This document shows positions 33,901 through 43,339 of a DNA stretch of 64,000 nucleotides, in pieces; positions within the stretch are counted from its first letter, which is position 1; each line of letters starts with the position of its first letter. The position numbers and the translations under genes were made by a program. The DNA is from Phymatolithon calcareum (taxonomy: Eukaryota > Rhodophyta > Florideophyceae > Hapalidiales), in contig OZ345373.1 in assembly GCA_977006965.1 (NCBI GenBank), positions 1,240,001-1,304,000 of the forward strand, in the 5' to 3' direction. The notes beneath the pieces are model-generated. The model was given only the letters and a program-made list of their open reading frames with translations. It was not told the origin of the DNA and did no database searches.

Positions 33901-34114
33901 TGCTCACCGCGGAATATTGGGTTGTAGAGCAAGCGCGTAACAGCAGCTTACCCCGTTATAGTTACAGAAAAAAGTCTGTAGCCGACGGAATCAGTGCTCT
34001 AGGTCATTGCACGCAATTCCAGACGTCTCTGCAATAACACAGTCATCTGTGGGGTATTACCGCACAAGATATGAAGCTTTCATAAGTTTCGTGGTAAGGC
34101 TTCTAAAAGGGAAG

Positions 34115-34452
34115 TGTTGGAAATATGTCAGCTTGGAGCTTATTCGCGGTATACTTCTTTGTCTAGGTTTGCTTTCTGTGCACGTGTACACGTTTCAAGT
34201 GGAATAGCAAGTTGTCTCAGAATATTCAATCAATACGATTTTTAATTACACGTATGATAACGATATGTGATTAGATTATGATAGATTTATCTAGGGTTCA
34301 TTGGTCGCCGTCGTCAACAAGGGCGCATACATGGTTTTGGACCAAATTTGATCCAATCCGAATCCTAGGCCTATATAACCAGGATCCGAGGTCGGTCAAG
34401 TCAATGAACCAGGGAACCAACTCTCAACCGACGTTCCCTATAACCTCCAACA
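34115..34452 (+). repeat. copia LTR, family I-related copy F
   Basis: A 338-bp LTR from TGTTGGAAATATG to ACCTCCAACA. It has GTGCACGTGTACACGT near 34180, CTATATAACC near 34371 and CAATGAACCAGGG near 34402, in the same order as in LTRs A, B and D. A purine tract (AAAAGGGAAG) precedes it, as before a 3' LTR, but no copia coding sequence adjoins. No target duplication was found. Confidence 0.7.
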
Positions 34453-34759
34453 AGAAATTCAAATGCCCAATGAAGTTGTCCCGATAATACATCTTAAAAT
34501 TCAACTGTGTAGATCCTTATGTCATGCTTTCCTGAACGGAGCTCATGAATTATGCCGCCTGAGTATGACTTTTCAACAGACCCCCACTGTGGAGGAATTC
34601 AAACTTGGCCAAATACTTTGGGACCAGTGCTTTGATTGAGTTCGTAGAGCTCGAACAAGCAATGCGATCCACAGAAATGGACCAAGAGACTGAACATGAA
34701 TGCAAAAGACTTACTCGTACAGTCACGGGAAGAAAAAGAAGAAATCGAGTATTTTATCT

Positions 34760-34802
34760 TAAAAGTTACCATCGTATCAGCAGACGCTTGGGGCAACTTT
34801 CC
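34760..34802 (+). repeat. T-motif repeat core, copy 1
   Basis: AAAAGTTACCATCGTATCAG then CAGACGCTTGGGGCAACTTT, preceded by a GAAGAAGAA-type purine run and a TTTTATCTTAA stretch. The same arrangement occurs at about 19105-19150, 61030-61095 and 62385-62445. Confidence 0.6.
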
Positions 34803-34959
34803 AATTTCCAGACTTGGGCCTAGAGTGATATGCGGCTAGAAGTTGCGACCCGTTTTTGTAAGGTAGGAAAACCTACTTCTCATATTTAAGCAGACCTCGA
34901 GTGGGAAATATACACCACTGTACTGTGTCACGTGAAGTCAGCTTACCGCAGCTCAGAAT

Positions 34960-35342
34960 GCGATTCTTGAAAAAGAGTAATTCAGGTTATTTTGGTCTTG
35001 ACTGCTTGAAACATGGCCAGAACTTCATCGAGTGCTCTCTTCGTAAAAGCACTTTCCTCTAATGATAACTTATCTTTCGGCAATCCGAGCTTGACATCTT
35101 GTAATCCCTGCCTGCGGGTTTCTCCTGTCAGTTCCATGAGCTTTGAGGTTCTCACAGGCGGAAACGTACCAAATGACCACTTAATGGCTAATACTCTCCC
35201 TTGAGGGGAAGATAAATTCGAATTCAGGGGATTTTAGGAGAAAAGAGTATGGAAGAGTAAGAAGTGGACCTGATATTCAAATTGAGGTTTTGGGAGCTTT
35301 TAAAATAAAACATCACATATCCCTTAGGGTACGTTAAGTAAC
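34960..35342 (-). mobile_element. 5'-truncated LINE, copy 4 (minus strand)
   Basis: The minus strand encodes a LINE ORF2 C-terminus: KWSFGTFPPVRTSKLMELTG, then a stretch ending TKRALDEVLAMFQAVKTK, parallel to CGRFPQVSTT ... TEKALDELLLFSKT in the other copies. It is the most diverged copy. Its right part forms the left genomic flank of LINE copy 3. Confidence 0.55.
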
Positions 35343-36100
35343 AGTGGCATGGCTTGATTACAAGAACAGACTGACCATGGAATGACGTTTAAAATTTTAA
35401 ATTACGTTTCGAAATGAAGTTTCTCAAATTTAAAAATAAAGTATCCAGACAGGACGTAGAGCATTAAAGTGTTTATAATATGTTCGAAAATAGAAGGTTG
35501 AGGACTTTACAACACGAAGAGGAGTCGTAGAGAACAATGTGCCTACATTTTTTAAAAAATTAGGATTTGCAACGAGCATTGAATTTGGGAATCTACTGTA
35601 ATTAATTTTGTCTTGGATCACGTTTTGGGGGTTTTTTAATTTTACGTTTTCACTAAATTGCGGTAGCTATGACGTCCAGGAGCAGACATTCGTGAAGCAG
35701 GTGACTAATCTGGTATAGAATTACGCTTTGAAAAAACGGCGAGCTTATCTACTTCACTGCGTTTGCTTTATGCGGGATTTCCGTTCTTAGTGCTTCCAGA
35801 TTTCTCGTTATTACTTTCAAATTTCTTCTGCGAACACATTAGACGCTCAATGCCGACCTGAGGCGAAACACCAGATTCAAACATTTGCAAGTAGCAATTA
35901 ATTGCTGTAAAATCTCAAGCCTTTCGCCTGGCATGGAGAAGGATAACAAGCTTGCAACAGAGCCCTCCTAGTCGGATCAAGGCTGGAACTAGAGCTACCG
36001 CTGTCAAGAGAAACCTAACATCTTCAAAGTCTGTCAACCTTCATCTCTGAGCGACCAAGACATTGCAAGATTGGGCACTCTCCTCGAATAGACGTTATTT

Positions 36101-36975
36101 ATGGCAACTCGGGCAACGCTTAGTGGCAGGTTTGCAGTGGATTCCACGCTCAAGAAACGACTGATGGCATCCTTGATTCGGGCGGAGAGGTTTCTCTGTC
36201 ACCTAACGAGCATGCTTGTTCGAGCGGTTTCCTTCCCTCAGACTCCCGGGGAAGAACCAATAAACGGAAAAAGTGTCTATCAAGGTTCGACTTCACAATA
36301 TATCAGACTTCAGCATCTCAACCTCGTCTCTGGCAACAACGAAATATCTGCTTGCAGTTTCAAATGGAGACAGTGTCAGAGTAGTACTCTGCAGAGTAGA
36401 GTTAATGGCGAAAAAACAGGACGTGCATAAGAAGCGAATCACTCTCCGTGTCCGAAAGCAGCAGTAGAAATTGACGAAATCCCCTTCTTCAATTTGGCAA
36501 GGAGATAATGCAACCGAGCGCCGTTCCAAAGCTCAGTCTCTGGACAGAGTTTCAAAGCGTCGTGGGCAAGCGAGAGGTCTTTCGACAATCTGGCACCCTG
36601 CAGCAACGACTACGAAATGCACAAGATCGGGACAGTCAGAGTGAAGGGCTTGGATGCAAACGGTACACAATCACTTGCAATAGTTTTTCAAAGCTCACCA
36701 TTGCCAATAAACGGAGATTTTTATTTCTCAATTTCTTGGTGCAGTTCTGCCAATTCCAAATTGAACCTATCAATAAATCAGTCAGCACAGCAAGAGACGC
36801 GCTCGGCGCACGAAAATACGGAGCTTTCAACATGGCGGTTGCCAAAGGCTATCTGCCAGTCGTAATCTTCGACTCTTCCGAAATTTTCGCGCAAGTCGCC
36901 GCCGATAGCAAAATAAAAACACTCTTTGTCATTCTTCTTAAAGAAAGTAAGAAAATGAACCGAATGGAACGATAG
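36101..36975 (+). pseudogene. possible broken gene in the left arm spacer
   Basis: Overlapping plus-strand frames (36101-36430, 36273-36467, 36508-36975, 36617-36865) suggest one coding region broken by frameshifts. Candidate phrases are VSNGDSVRVVLCRVELMAKK and VRVKGLDANGTQSLAIVFQS, which would fit a small beta-rich domain, but I do not recognise a family. It could equally be chance frames. Confidence 0.25.
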
Positions 36976-37256
36976 ATACTGCAAAGCAACGAACATCCAT
37001 ATATATATAGTGTGTCAGTAAATCAGAGTTGCATAAAATCATTCCTCGTTCCATCTTTCAGATGCACTACGGAGCGAAGATCAGATCTGAGAATATCTGC
37101 TCGTTTCCAGTCCCACTTTGAAAGTGCAGCGGTTGTCCGCCATTGATTTCTGGTTCTCCATTTTTCATCGGTCCAGGTCCCACCTTCGCATCATTCGACT
37201 GTCCAAGACCCCGTAATTTTGGCGGAAATGTTGGAGGAGGGTGAGGCTATGGCATT

Positions 37257-37953
37257 TCAAATCCAGGCGTTCGGCATTTCAGCCATTGCGTTCACAAGTG
37301 CTTGAATGACCGCCGAGTTCTGCATCATCTCCATTATCATTGCATCCTGTTGAGCGGTGCCCATACTCGACATTGTTGCCGCCATCGCAATCACGCCTTC
37401 CCCGGGTATTACAATTGCTACTGGCAGGGTATTACTCACTGCAGCTTTCGCGTTTCCCCTTGCGATACCACCGTAGTTTCTGCCACCGCGGGCGTTTGAT
37501 GGACTCCGGACAACCCGGTAGCTGACACTGGCTTTGCTTTGGTTGGGTAGTGGGGTGTGCTTATGGAACAGGTGGATTAGCTGCTTGTTCTTGTACCGAT
37601 ATCTTTCGTTGTAGTTCTTTCGTGTCGGAATTTGTCGCTGCTGTAGATATTGTTGCTTCGACGAAGGCTGTCACTGAGCCGAAAATTGCCTGTGAAATAG
37701 CATCTGCCATTCCATTCGCCAGTGCCACAGAGTTGATAAGGACCGCTGCCTTGTGACCTGTGTCGTCATCTGCGACTGCCACTGACCATGCATTTGTTGC
37801 CTTGTTTGCGCTGTCCGCTGTGACTGCATGTTTTTGCTCTTTAATCGAATAGACAGAGTGTACAAGACGATATGGAAACGATAAGGGACAGCGAGGACAA
37901 TAGACAATACCAGAACAGTCACCGTCCATCGGTTGGACTGCCAGTGCGGCCAA
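37257..37953 (-). pseudogene. unrecognised Ala/Met-rich broken ORF
   Basis: Minus-strand frames 37953-37561 (130 residues) and 37439-37257 (60 residues) are both rich in Ala, Met and Ser (NGMADAISQAIFGSVTAFVE; MIMEMMQNSAVIQALVNAMA), with a predicted helical, weakly amphipathic character. Similar composition in consecutive frames hints at one broken protein. No known domain is visible. Confidence 0.25.
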
Positions 37954-38798
37954 TCATGAGAGCAATGCATTCGATATAACACTCCGGATACAGTCATATC
38001 GCAGTGAGCACTTGTCTCTGTTCATTGCATATTTCCGCGAGTAGGTACGAAATGGGTAGATTTTACCCGAGCAAGTACTTAGTTCGAGGAAAACTTCAAA
38101 ACGCTCTCTGTTCTAAGACAGTGTCGTGATGTGGTGGTTTGGCGGTTCATAGCCCAACCAGGCCAGTTGGAGATTCTCCACATGCATTCCATTTTAAGTG
38201 AAAAGAGTTTCCTCCCCGTGCAAGCTTCCAACCCTGTGCGAGCATTCGCAAGTTATTCTGCAGTCGGCTGATGTTGCAAAAGAAATTCAGGTTTCGGAAA
38301 GGATGTTCGAGACAGATGAGCCTTCCGGGTCGGAAATCGAGAGGTTTCGAAGAAGTGTGGGGCTCGAAAAGAGTCAGTGACGACGTGATGGGAAGCCCAT
38401 GTGTTAGGTTGCGTTTTTGCAGTAGTACGACAACTCATTCGACTTTGGGATGAGAAGATTTGTTTTCAATTTTTCATGGCTCTATCGCTTCACGATCTCC
38501 GTCTTGGTGCATCCCACAAACGTTGGGTTACATTGTAGAATGGGGTTGGACAAAAAATAGTCTTGTCAGCAGAATCGGCGCTCGACCGGTACATGAACGC
38601 TTCCGAGTTGCGTTTCGAAGGTCAAGGCCATCGTTTTCGTTTCTTGTTTTCGCGGACAGCAGCACGTTTCGTTGTGTGCGGGACAAAGACGCTGGTTGTG
38701 CAAAAGAGACGACGTGATTTGTGAGAGCACGCTGGAAGTGAAGACGGTCGATTTTATGTACCACATGAGCAGATGAAGCATGCCGCAGAGCCAATTTG

Positions 38799-39018
38799 TG
38801 GACACAGCGGCGTTATTTTGTTCACAAGTTGACGGCACTGTGCCCACACTTTGGTTCTTGGTGCATAGGCGATATGAGCGGAAGAAGCCCTCTCTAATTG
38901 GAGAGCACTGGAGATGTTGACGGCTGATTTTCTGCACGAAGTAAGCAGCTGAAGCACGTTCCAGAACCATTTTGTCCGCATAGTGGCGTAATTTTTTTAC
39001 AAGATTACGCCACTCTGC
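38799..39018. repeat. hairpin repeats at the inner end of the left arm (2 units)
   Basis: Two inverted-repeat units: 38799-38844 (GGACACAGCGGCG ... GGCACTGTGCCC, diverged) and 38978-39018 (GTGGCGTAAT and ATTACGCCAC around a T-rich loop). They are separated by about 180 bp of sequence that itself repeats (TGAAGCATG/TGAAGCACG ... CAGAGCC/CAGAACC). Confidence 0.75.
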
Positions 39019-39295
39019 AAAACTTCGGCTCTCGGACTTGCTTCATCTGCTTATTCTCAGCTCTGAAAGGATGGAAGAAGAAAATTGTTTGTGGTCTGCG
39101 GAGATGTGAGGAGAAGGAGGATGCCCTAAAAGCCCTTTGCAGATACAGCTGTGCAATTTATGTACAAACCTGCCGCAATATGTGAAGAGTAATGAGCCCT
39201 TGATTGTGTTTGAGTTTTCCAGAGTACCGCTTGAGAAAAACGAGAGTAAGGGAGAGAGTTAGTTTCAATAGAGCGTTTATTGCTAGTAGAACGTT

Positions 39296-41282
39296 CTAGG
39301 AGAGACAATCCAAACAATCTCGTATCCTCTTAATTGTGTTCATGTGAAGTGTATTAGTTGCAGTGAGTGATTCAAAGGTGACGAACACAGTGCTCGCACT
39401 AATCTTCTGCGTCCATGGTGCGTCATTCGAAGATTTGCTCCACCGCAGTCGAGTTTGCTGTTGGGCCTTTCGAACGGATGGACAGTATTTTGCTTTGAAT
39501 GCGGCATTCTTTTTGTGACCGTACGGCTCGTACCACCGTACAGTTAGATCCGACACCTGACCCATTTCGTTCGTATGAGCTTGCTGTACTTGGGCAACCC
39601 AGAATGTGACACGGATAATATTGGATTAATCCAAGTCCCCTATCTGTGGTCGAACTGCGACCATGTCTCTAGCCGAGTATCCGTAATTTAGACCTAGATC
39701 AGTAGCTTCGGTAGCATCTTCATCGACGCCAGTTTCCGCACCGTCGATAGTTGAAGACATCCGGAATCTGCCAGTCATCTCCACACATTCTGGTAGTAGC
39801 CAGTGGAAACGTTCCGACCGGCGTGTGCACACTCGTGTGCGTAAAGAGTACAATTCGTCCATGACATTCGTATCCGCAATGTTCTGCCTCGCTGTTTGAA
39901 GCCGCAGGCTTACCTCGTGCAGATTTGACAATGTCTTTGTCTCCATCGGAGATGTCTTTGAAAGATCTGGCTTTCCGTTGTTGAAGAGTTCCGAGCTATC
40001 TCTTGAGTTCACTCTGACAACGCAAATGGGTACACAGAATTCGACGTCGTTCCGTTTCCGATGAGTAGAACTGTAAACTTTAAATACCGATAATGTGTCC
40101 ATGAAGTAAGAGTTCTGAGGCAGCGCTGAGTGTCACAAAGCTTGCTAAAGTTCGCCACCTGTCTCATATCTGTGACAATCGGTGTTGGAGTGAACGATTT
40201 TTCGAGCTCTTCGGCGAGCTGGGACAAGGTTAGAGCTTCATTGTTCCGTAAGTGCACTGAAGTCCTACTGAAGATTTGGTCAATATCTTCGTGGGTGTGG
40301 CCCACTGGAAGAAACAACACGCAGATCTCCAAAACAACTCCCATGGCCGTAAGAAACTCCATGTACGCCATGATATACCTGTTCTTGTTTTCGCGAGTAC
40401 AGTTATCCATTTGAATGTACAGGACAGGGGGAAGCGGAACGCGGCGAGCCTTATCCGTAAGGAAGCGGTGAATAGTTTCCACAACGTGACTGGAACCCGT
40501 CTCGAACTCTTCTGTAAGTAGGAAAAAGTAGACATTTGGCACGGATAAATGTTCTTAAACTCCCACAAAACGAACCTTAAGAGTCTCACGACGAAGGTTT
40601 TTTGTGTTGAACATGAAGTGCGGCAACCCAAACGCGGACAGATCGGCACCATCTACAATTATGGAGCAGTATTTGTCCGGATACAGCATTGCTGAGCTAC
40701 GGTTGATGGCATACTCCTCTCGCTCACGGGCGACAAAAGCAATATGAGTTTGCTTTTGGTCCATGATCACGCGAGCTCTTTGCTCATTGAGACCAATCGG
40801 TCGCGGTAAAATTCTCAGTCGAAGCACTTCGCCAATCTGTGTACCTTCCTCACCTTAACTTCAGGAATACTACTCTTCCACACACGAAGAAAATAGTACA
40901 TCGAAACCGGAGGAAGAGTACATGTAGCGGGCTTGTCGGCGTAGTAGTTTCGACGCATTTCATCGTAGACGTACTTCTTCCGACTGTATGGTAGGTGGAT
41001 CTCCGCCGAGTCGGGCATAAATCCTCCGATTGTATTTGAAAGACGACGCAAAAAAAGAACGACTTCGATCTTGCGAGAATCCGTCAGTCCTTCGCAGGGA
41101 ACGTATGAAATGGCCGCGGAAGCTCGCGCGCACTCCGTTCCTTTCACCGCGGCCAGCATAGAGTTGGAGAAGGAAAGGGCTTTGATTAGGAAAGCGTTGC
41201 AAACGTGCTTGCTACCGAAGTTAAAGTGACCATCCTCTTGCAGCATGCCTTTCAATGAAAGCTTCCTTTCGGCTCGAGTCAT
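39296..41282 (-). pseudogene. DUF7869-like protein with DDE/D-type triad, candidate transposase
   Basis: A minus-strand gene of about 2 kb in pieces: 41282-40815, 40827-40555, 40542-40009, 40102-39626 and 39565-39296. Two frame changes and two in-frame TAA codons (near 40555 and 39626) separate them. Conserved blocks resemble a eukaryotic family that I recall as DUF7869. An RNase H-like triad can be proposed: Asp in SIIVDGADLS (near 40653), Asp in LYIQMDNCTREN (near 40407) and Glu/Asp in LPVGHTHEDIDQIFS (near 40290). Such a fold would make it the element's transposase. This is my inference. The gene is inactive as it stands, and its N-terminus may have been displaced by the pogo insertion at 41424. 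Confidence 0.6.
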
Positions 41283-41423
41283 CTTCAGGATCTGCCTTCT
41301 TTGTGCATTGGTGTAAATTTGTCCGCTTCAAGAGATCATTTCTCTCTCTTGCAGCAGACCCAGTCGTTAGACCAAAACTGTAATTTAGTGTCCCAGGTAA
41401 AATTCAATAGCAAAGGACTTTAC

Positions 41424-43337
41424 AGTAATACTCGAAAAGAAGCTCGCGGGAAGTGAGCAGCAACATTCTACAAAAATTGATGAAAGAACGCTGTAAATTT
41501 GTTTCACATTTTCTTTATTTCAATATTGAGGAACAAGGCCACAGTATTCCTCAGGGTGTTTTTCAACAATGGCTTGCAAGTAATCGAACAGCTGCTCCTT
41601 TTTCCACGTTCCATCTGTATCTAGTGCAAGACCACAACGTATCATAGCCTTGCGTACAATCGGAATACCGTTTTCATCCTGCATGCTGTTCACCTTTTCC
41701 ACGCATCGCACCGCGAGTTTCAAATAATATGTCTTACCAGGGTTGTTGAGTTTGCCGGAAGCACCTGGACCGGATGCCCAATCTCCCTCTTCCACGCGCT
41801 GCAATTTCTCTGCCTCCCATTCCTCTCGCCATACAGCCTTGATTTTTTGAATAACAAAAGAATCCATAGGCTGACACATATGCGTGCTGTTCGGTGGAAG
41901 ATACCGAATCTTAGTGTTGATAGAGTTCAATGATTCCACCTGTTGCAGCGTTTCATTGTGACCAGAGCAATTGTCCATGAACAAGGATCTCGTCCGACCA
42001 ATAGGGTCACTTGAAATGGCTCGCGGTTCGTTTAACCACTGGTTGAAAACATTTTTGTCCATCCAACCCCTCGGCCCGGTTCTGTATGAAACTCCGGGTA
42101 CATTGTCAGGAACACCCAGTATGGGATAGTTTCGGTTCCTGTTGCGAAAAATCATAAATGGTGCTTCAATTTTGGCGTTCACTCCTCCACTGATACGCAA
42201 AACCATAGTCATACCTTCCCCGCCTGAGACAACGTCCGCATAGTTCACTTTCTTGCATCCATACACTCCAAGAGAGTAATGGTCATCCATGTTAAAAATA
42301 AAGTGCGTCTCATCCATGTTCTCCACCATGTTCTCGTCCAGCACACCATCTGAAAATTCGCGCTCCAATTGGCCGAGATGATGGGAAATCAACTTCTCGG
42401 TGTATATATTATGGGCGTTGCACCGTTGCAAAGAGCCGGACTGCTTTCGTATGACGATGTTGCATCTGTTCATGAACGATTGGATCCAGTTGTCCGTCAC
42501 ATGTGTAATGATTGGGCGATGAGTACGATCGTCAAGGTCGGTTGACACGAATGGAGATGTGGGGTCGGAGAGTGTACGGAGTGCAATATGTTTCAAAAGC
42601 CGTCTGCTTAACTGGACACCAGCAGCGCTCAGTCTTTCAAATTCTTCCAGTAGGACAGAGTGTAAATAGTCCACCCATGTATATCGCTTTCTTCCACGAC
42701 CAGTTAAAGCTTTGATAGGCACACCTCTTTGCGAAACTCCAATGGAACGTCTTGATTGGATGAACATAGCCTTATCCTCTGGTGTGGTCAGTTTTTGAAG
42801 AGAAGATTGGCGACTGTTCCACCAACGGATTGCTTTCTTCCGATTGGCTCCATAGGACTTCATATCCGTTACTCGGAAGATGGTTGGAAAGTGCTGCATA
42901 GTACGAGCGCCAATTGCGTCATCACTTCCGGAGGTTTCGACCTCGTTAATCATCCATAGAATAACTGCCTTCCTTTGGGACTTAGTTGAAACAACCTGGG
43001 TCCTCCGACAAGAAGATGGGTGATGTTGATTGGTTGAGGGCGGTACATTGGTGGCGGAGTTGGACATTCTCGGTCTCAAAAGAGCGGCGCTTTGCAAGAT
43101 CGAGAGTATGGTGGAATGGTTGAGTGGGACTATCTGCGACTCTCGGAAGAGATTTAGTCCTTATATGCTTTACTCATGCATAAGCGCAACAACGCTTAAC
43201 TAATGCATATTGATACATTCTATATGGAGAGTATATGAAAGGCCATATCATCCAATGATTCTGCACCATCATTTCTAAACACACCCAGCTGACTCTGGTG
43301 CTTCGAGGAGCAGCGCCGTTGGTCAATAGCATTACTG
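41424..43337 (-). mobile_element. intact pogo/Tigger-type DNA transposon (1.9 kb)
   Basis: The left end is TA-CAGTAATACT and the right end, read inward on the opposite strand, TA-CAGTAATGCT. CAG termini, short TIRs, TA duplications (41422-41423 and 43338-43339), a length of 1914 bp and a single intact transposase frame are the standard pogo architecture. It lies within the 16.9 kb element and is younger than it. Confidence 0.8.
41520..43097 (-). CDS. pogo-like DDE transposase (525 aa)
   Basis: A complete frame without stops. Residues 30-100 form an N-terminal DNA-binding region. Residues 140-220 match the second helix-turn-helix of CENP-B/Tc5-type transposases (HVTDNWIQSFMNRC). The DDE_1 catalytic core follows with three acidic residues: D262 in VENMDETHF, D375 in SLFMDNCSGHN and D412 in PPNSTHMCQPMDSF. 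The third residue is Asp, as is common in pogo transposases. The enzyme would bind the element's own TIRs and cut and paste it into TA sites. Met11 (43067) is an equally good start. Neighbouring genes are eroded while this one is open, so it may have been active recently. Confidence 0.9.
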   Translation of the reverse strand: MQSAALLRPRMSNSATNVPPSTNQHHPSSCRRTQVVSTKSQRKAVILWMINEVETSGSDDAIGARTMQHFPTIFRVTDMKSYGANRKKAIRWWNSRQSSLQKLTTPEDKAMFIQSRRSIGVSQRGVPIKALTGRGRKRYTWVDYLHSVLLEEFERLSAAGVQLSRRLLKHIALRTLSDPTSPFVSTDLDDRTHRPIITHVTDNWIQSFMNRCNIVIRKQSGSLQRCNAHNIYTEKLISHHLGQLEREFSDGVLDENMVENMDETHFIFNMDDHYSLGVYGCKKVNYADVVSGGEGMTMVLRISGGVNAKIEAPFMIFRNRNRNYPILGVPDNVPGVSYRTGPRGWMDKNVFNQWLNEPRAISSDPIGRTRSLFMDNCSGHNETLQQVESLNSINTKIRYLPPNSTHMCQPMDSFVIQKIKAVWREEWEAEKLQRVEEGDWASGPGASGKLNNPGKTYYLKLAVRCVEKVNSMQDENGIPIVRKAMIRCGLALDTDGTWKKEQLFDYLQAIVEKHPEEYCGLVPQY

Positions 43338-43339
43338 TA

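Larger units (their letters stand above)
31452..34040 (+). mobile_element. DIRS-like tyrosine-recombinase retroelement, degraded
   Basis: The plus strand carries the end of a DIRS-type RNase H and, downstream, a tyrosine recombinase. RNase H: TAFLLTIAITLKLM, then RNDNESACNAVNSGHVYSEP and the closing IAGELNTITDHLSR. Recombinase: an N-terminal part at 32457-32831, then after a solo LTR the catalytic block AVHSLRIGGVT at about 33660 with the HxxR dyad, and GLWTTNARKSYMW in the next frame with the nucleophilic Tyr. DIRS elements integrate with a tyrosine recombinase instead of a DDE integrase. The 5' part is cut by the family I LTR at 31451. Frameshifts show it is inactive. Confidence 0.7.
35365..39060 (+). 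repeat. left inverted arm of the 16.9 kb element
   Basis: Outer block 35365-35830 and inner block 38165-39060 match the right arm in inverted orientation, by eye around 85-92 percent. Between them 2.3 kb (35830-38165) has no counterpart in the other arm, where the spacer is only about 0.6 kb and unrelated. Open frames in that spacer are listed separately. Confidence 0.88.

Noticed and set aside
41424-43337. The pogo transposase as the transposase of the 16.9 kb element
   Set aside because: It has its own TIRs and TA duplication inside the larger element; the large element has different ends and a CAAG duplication.
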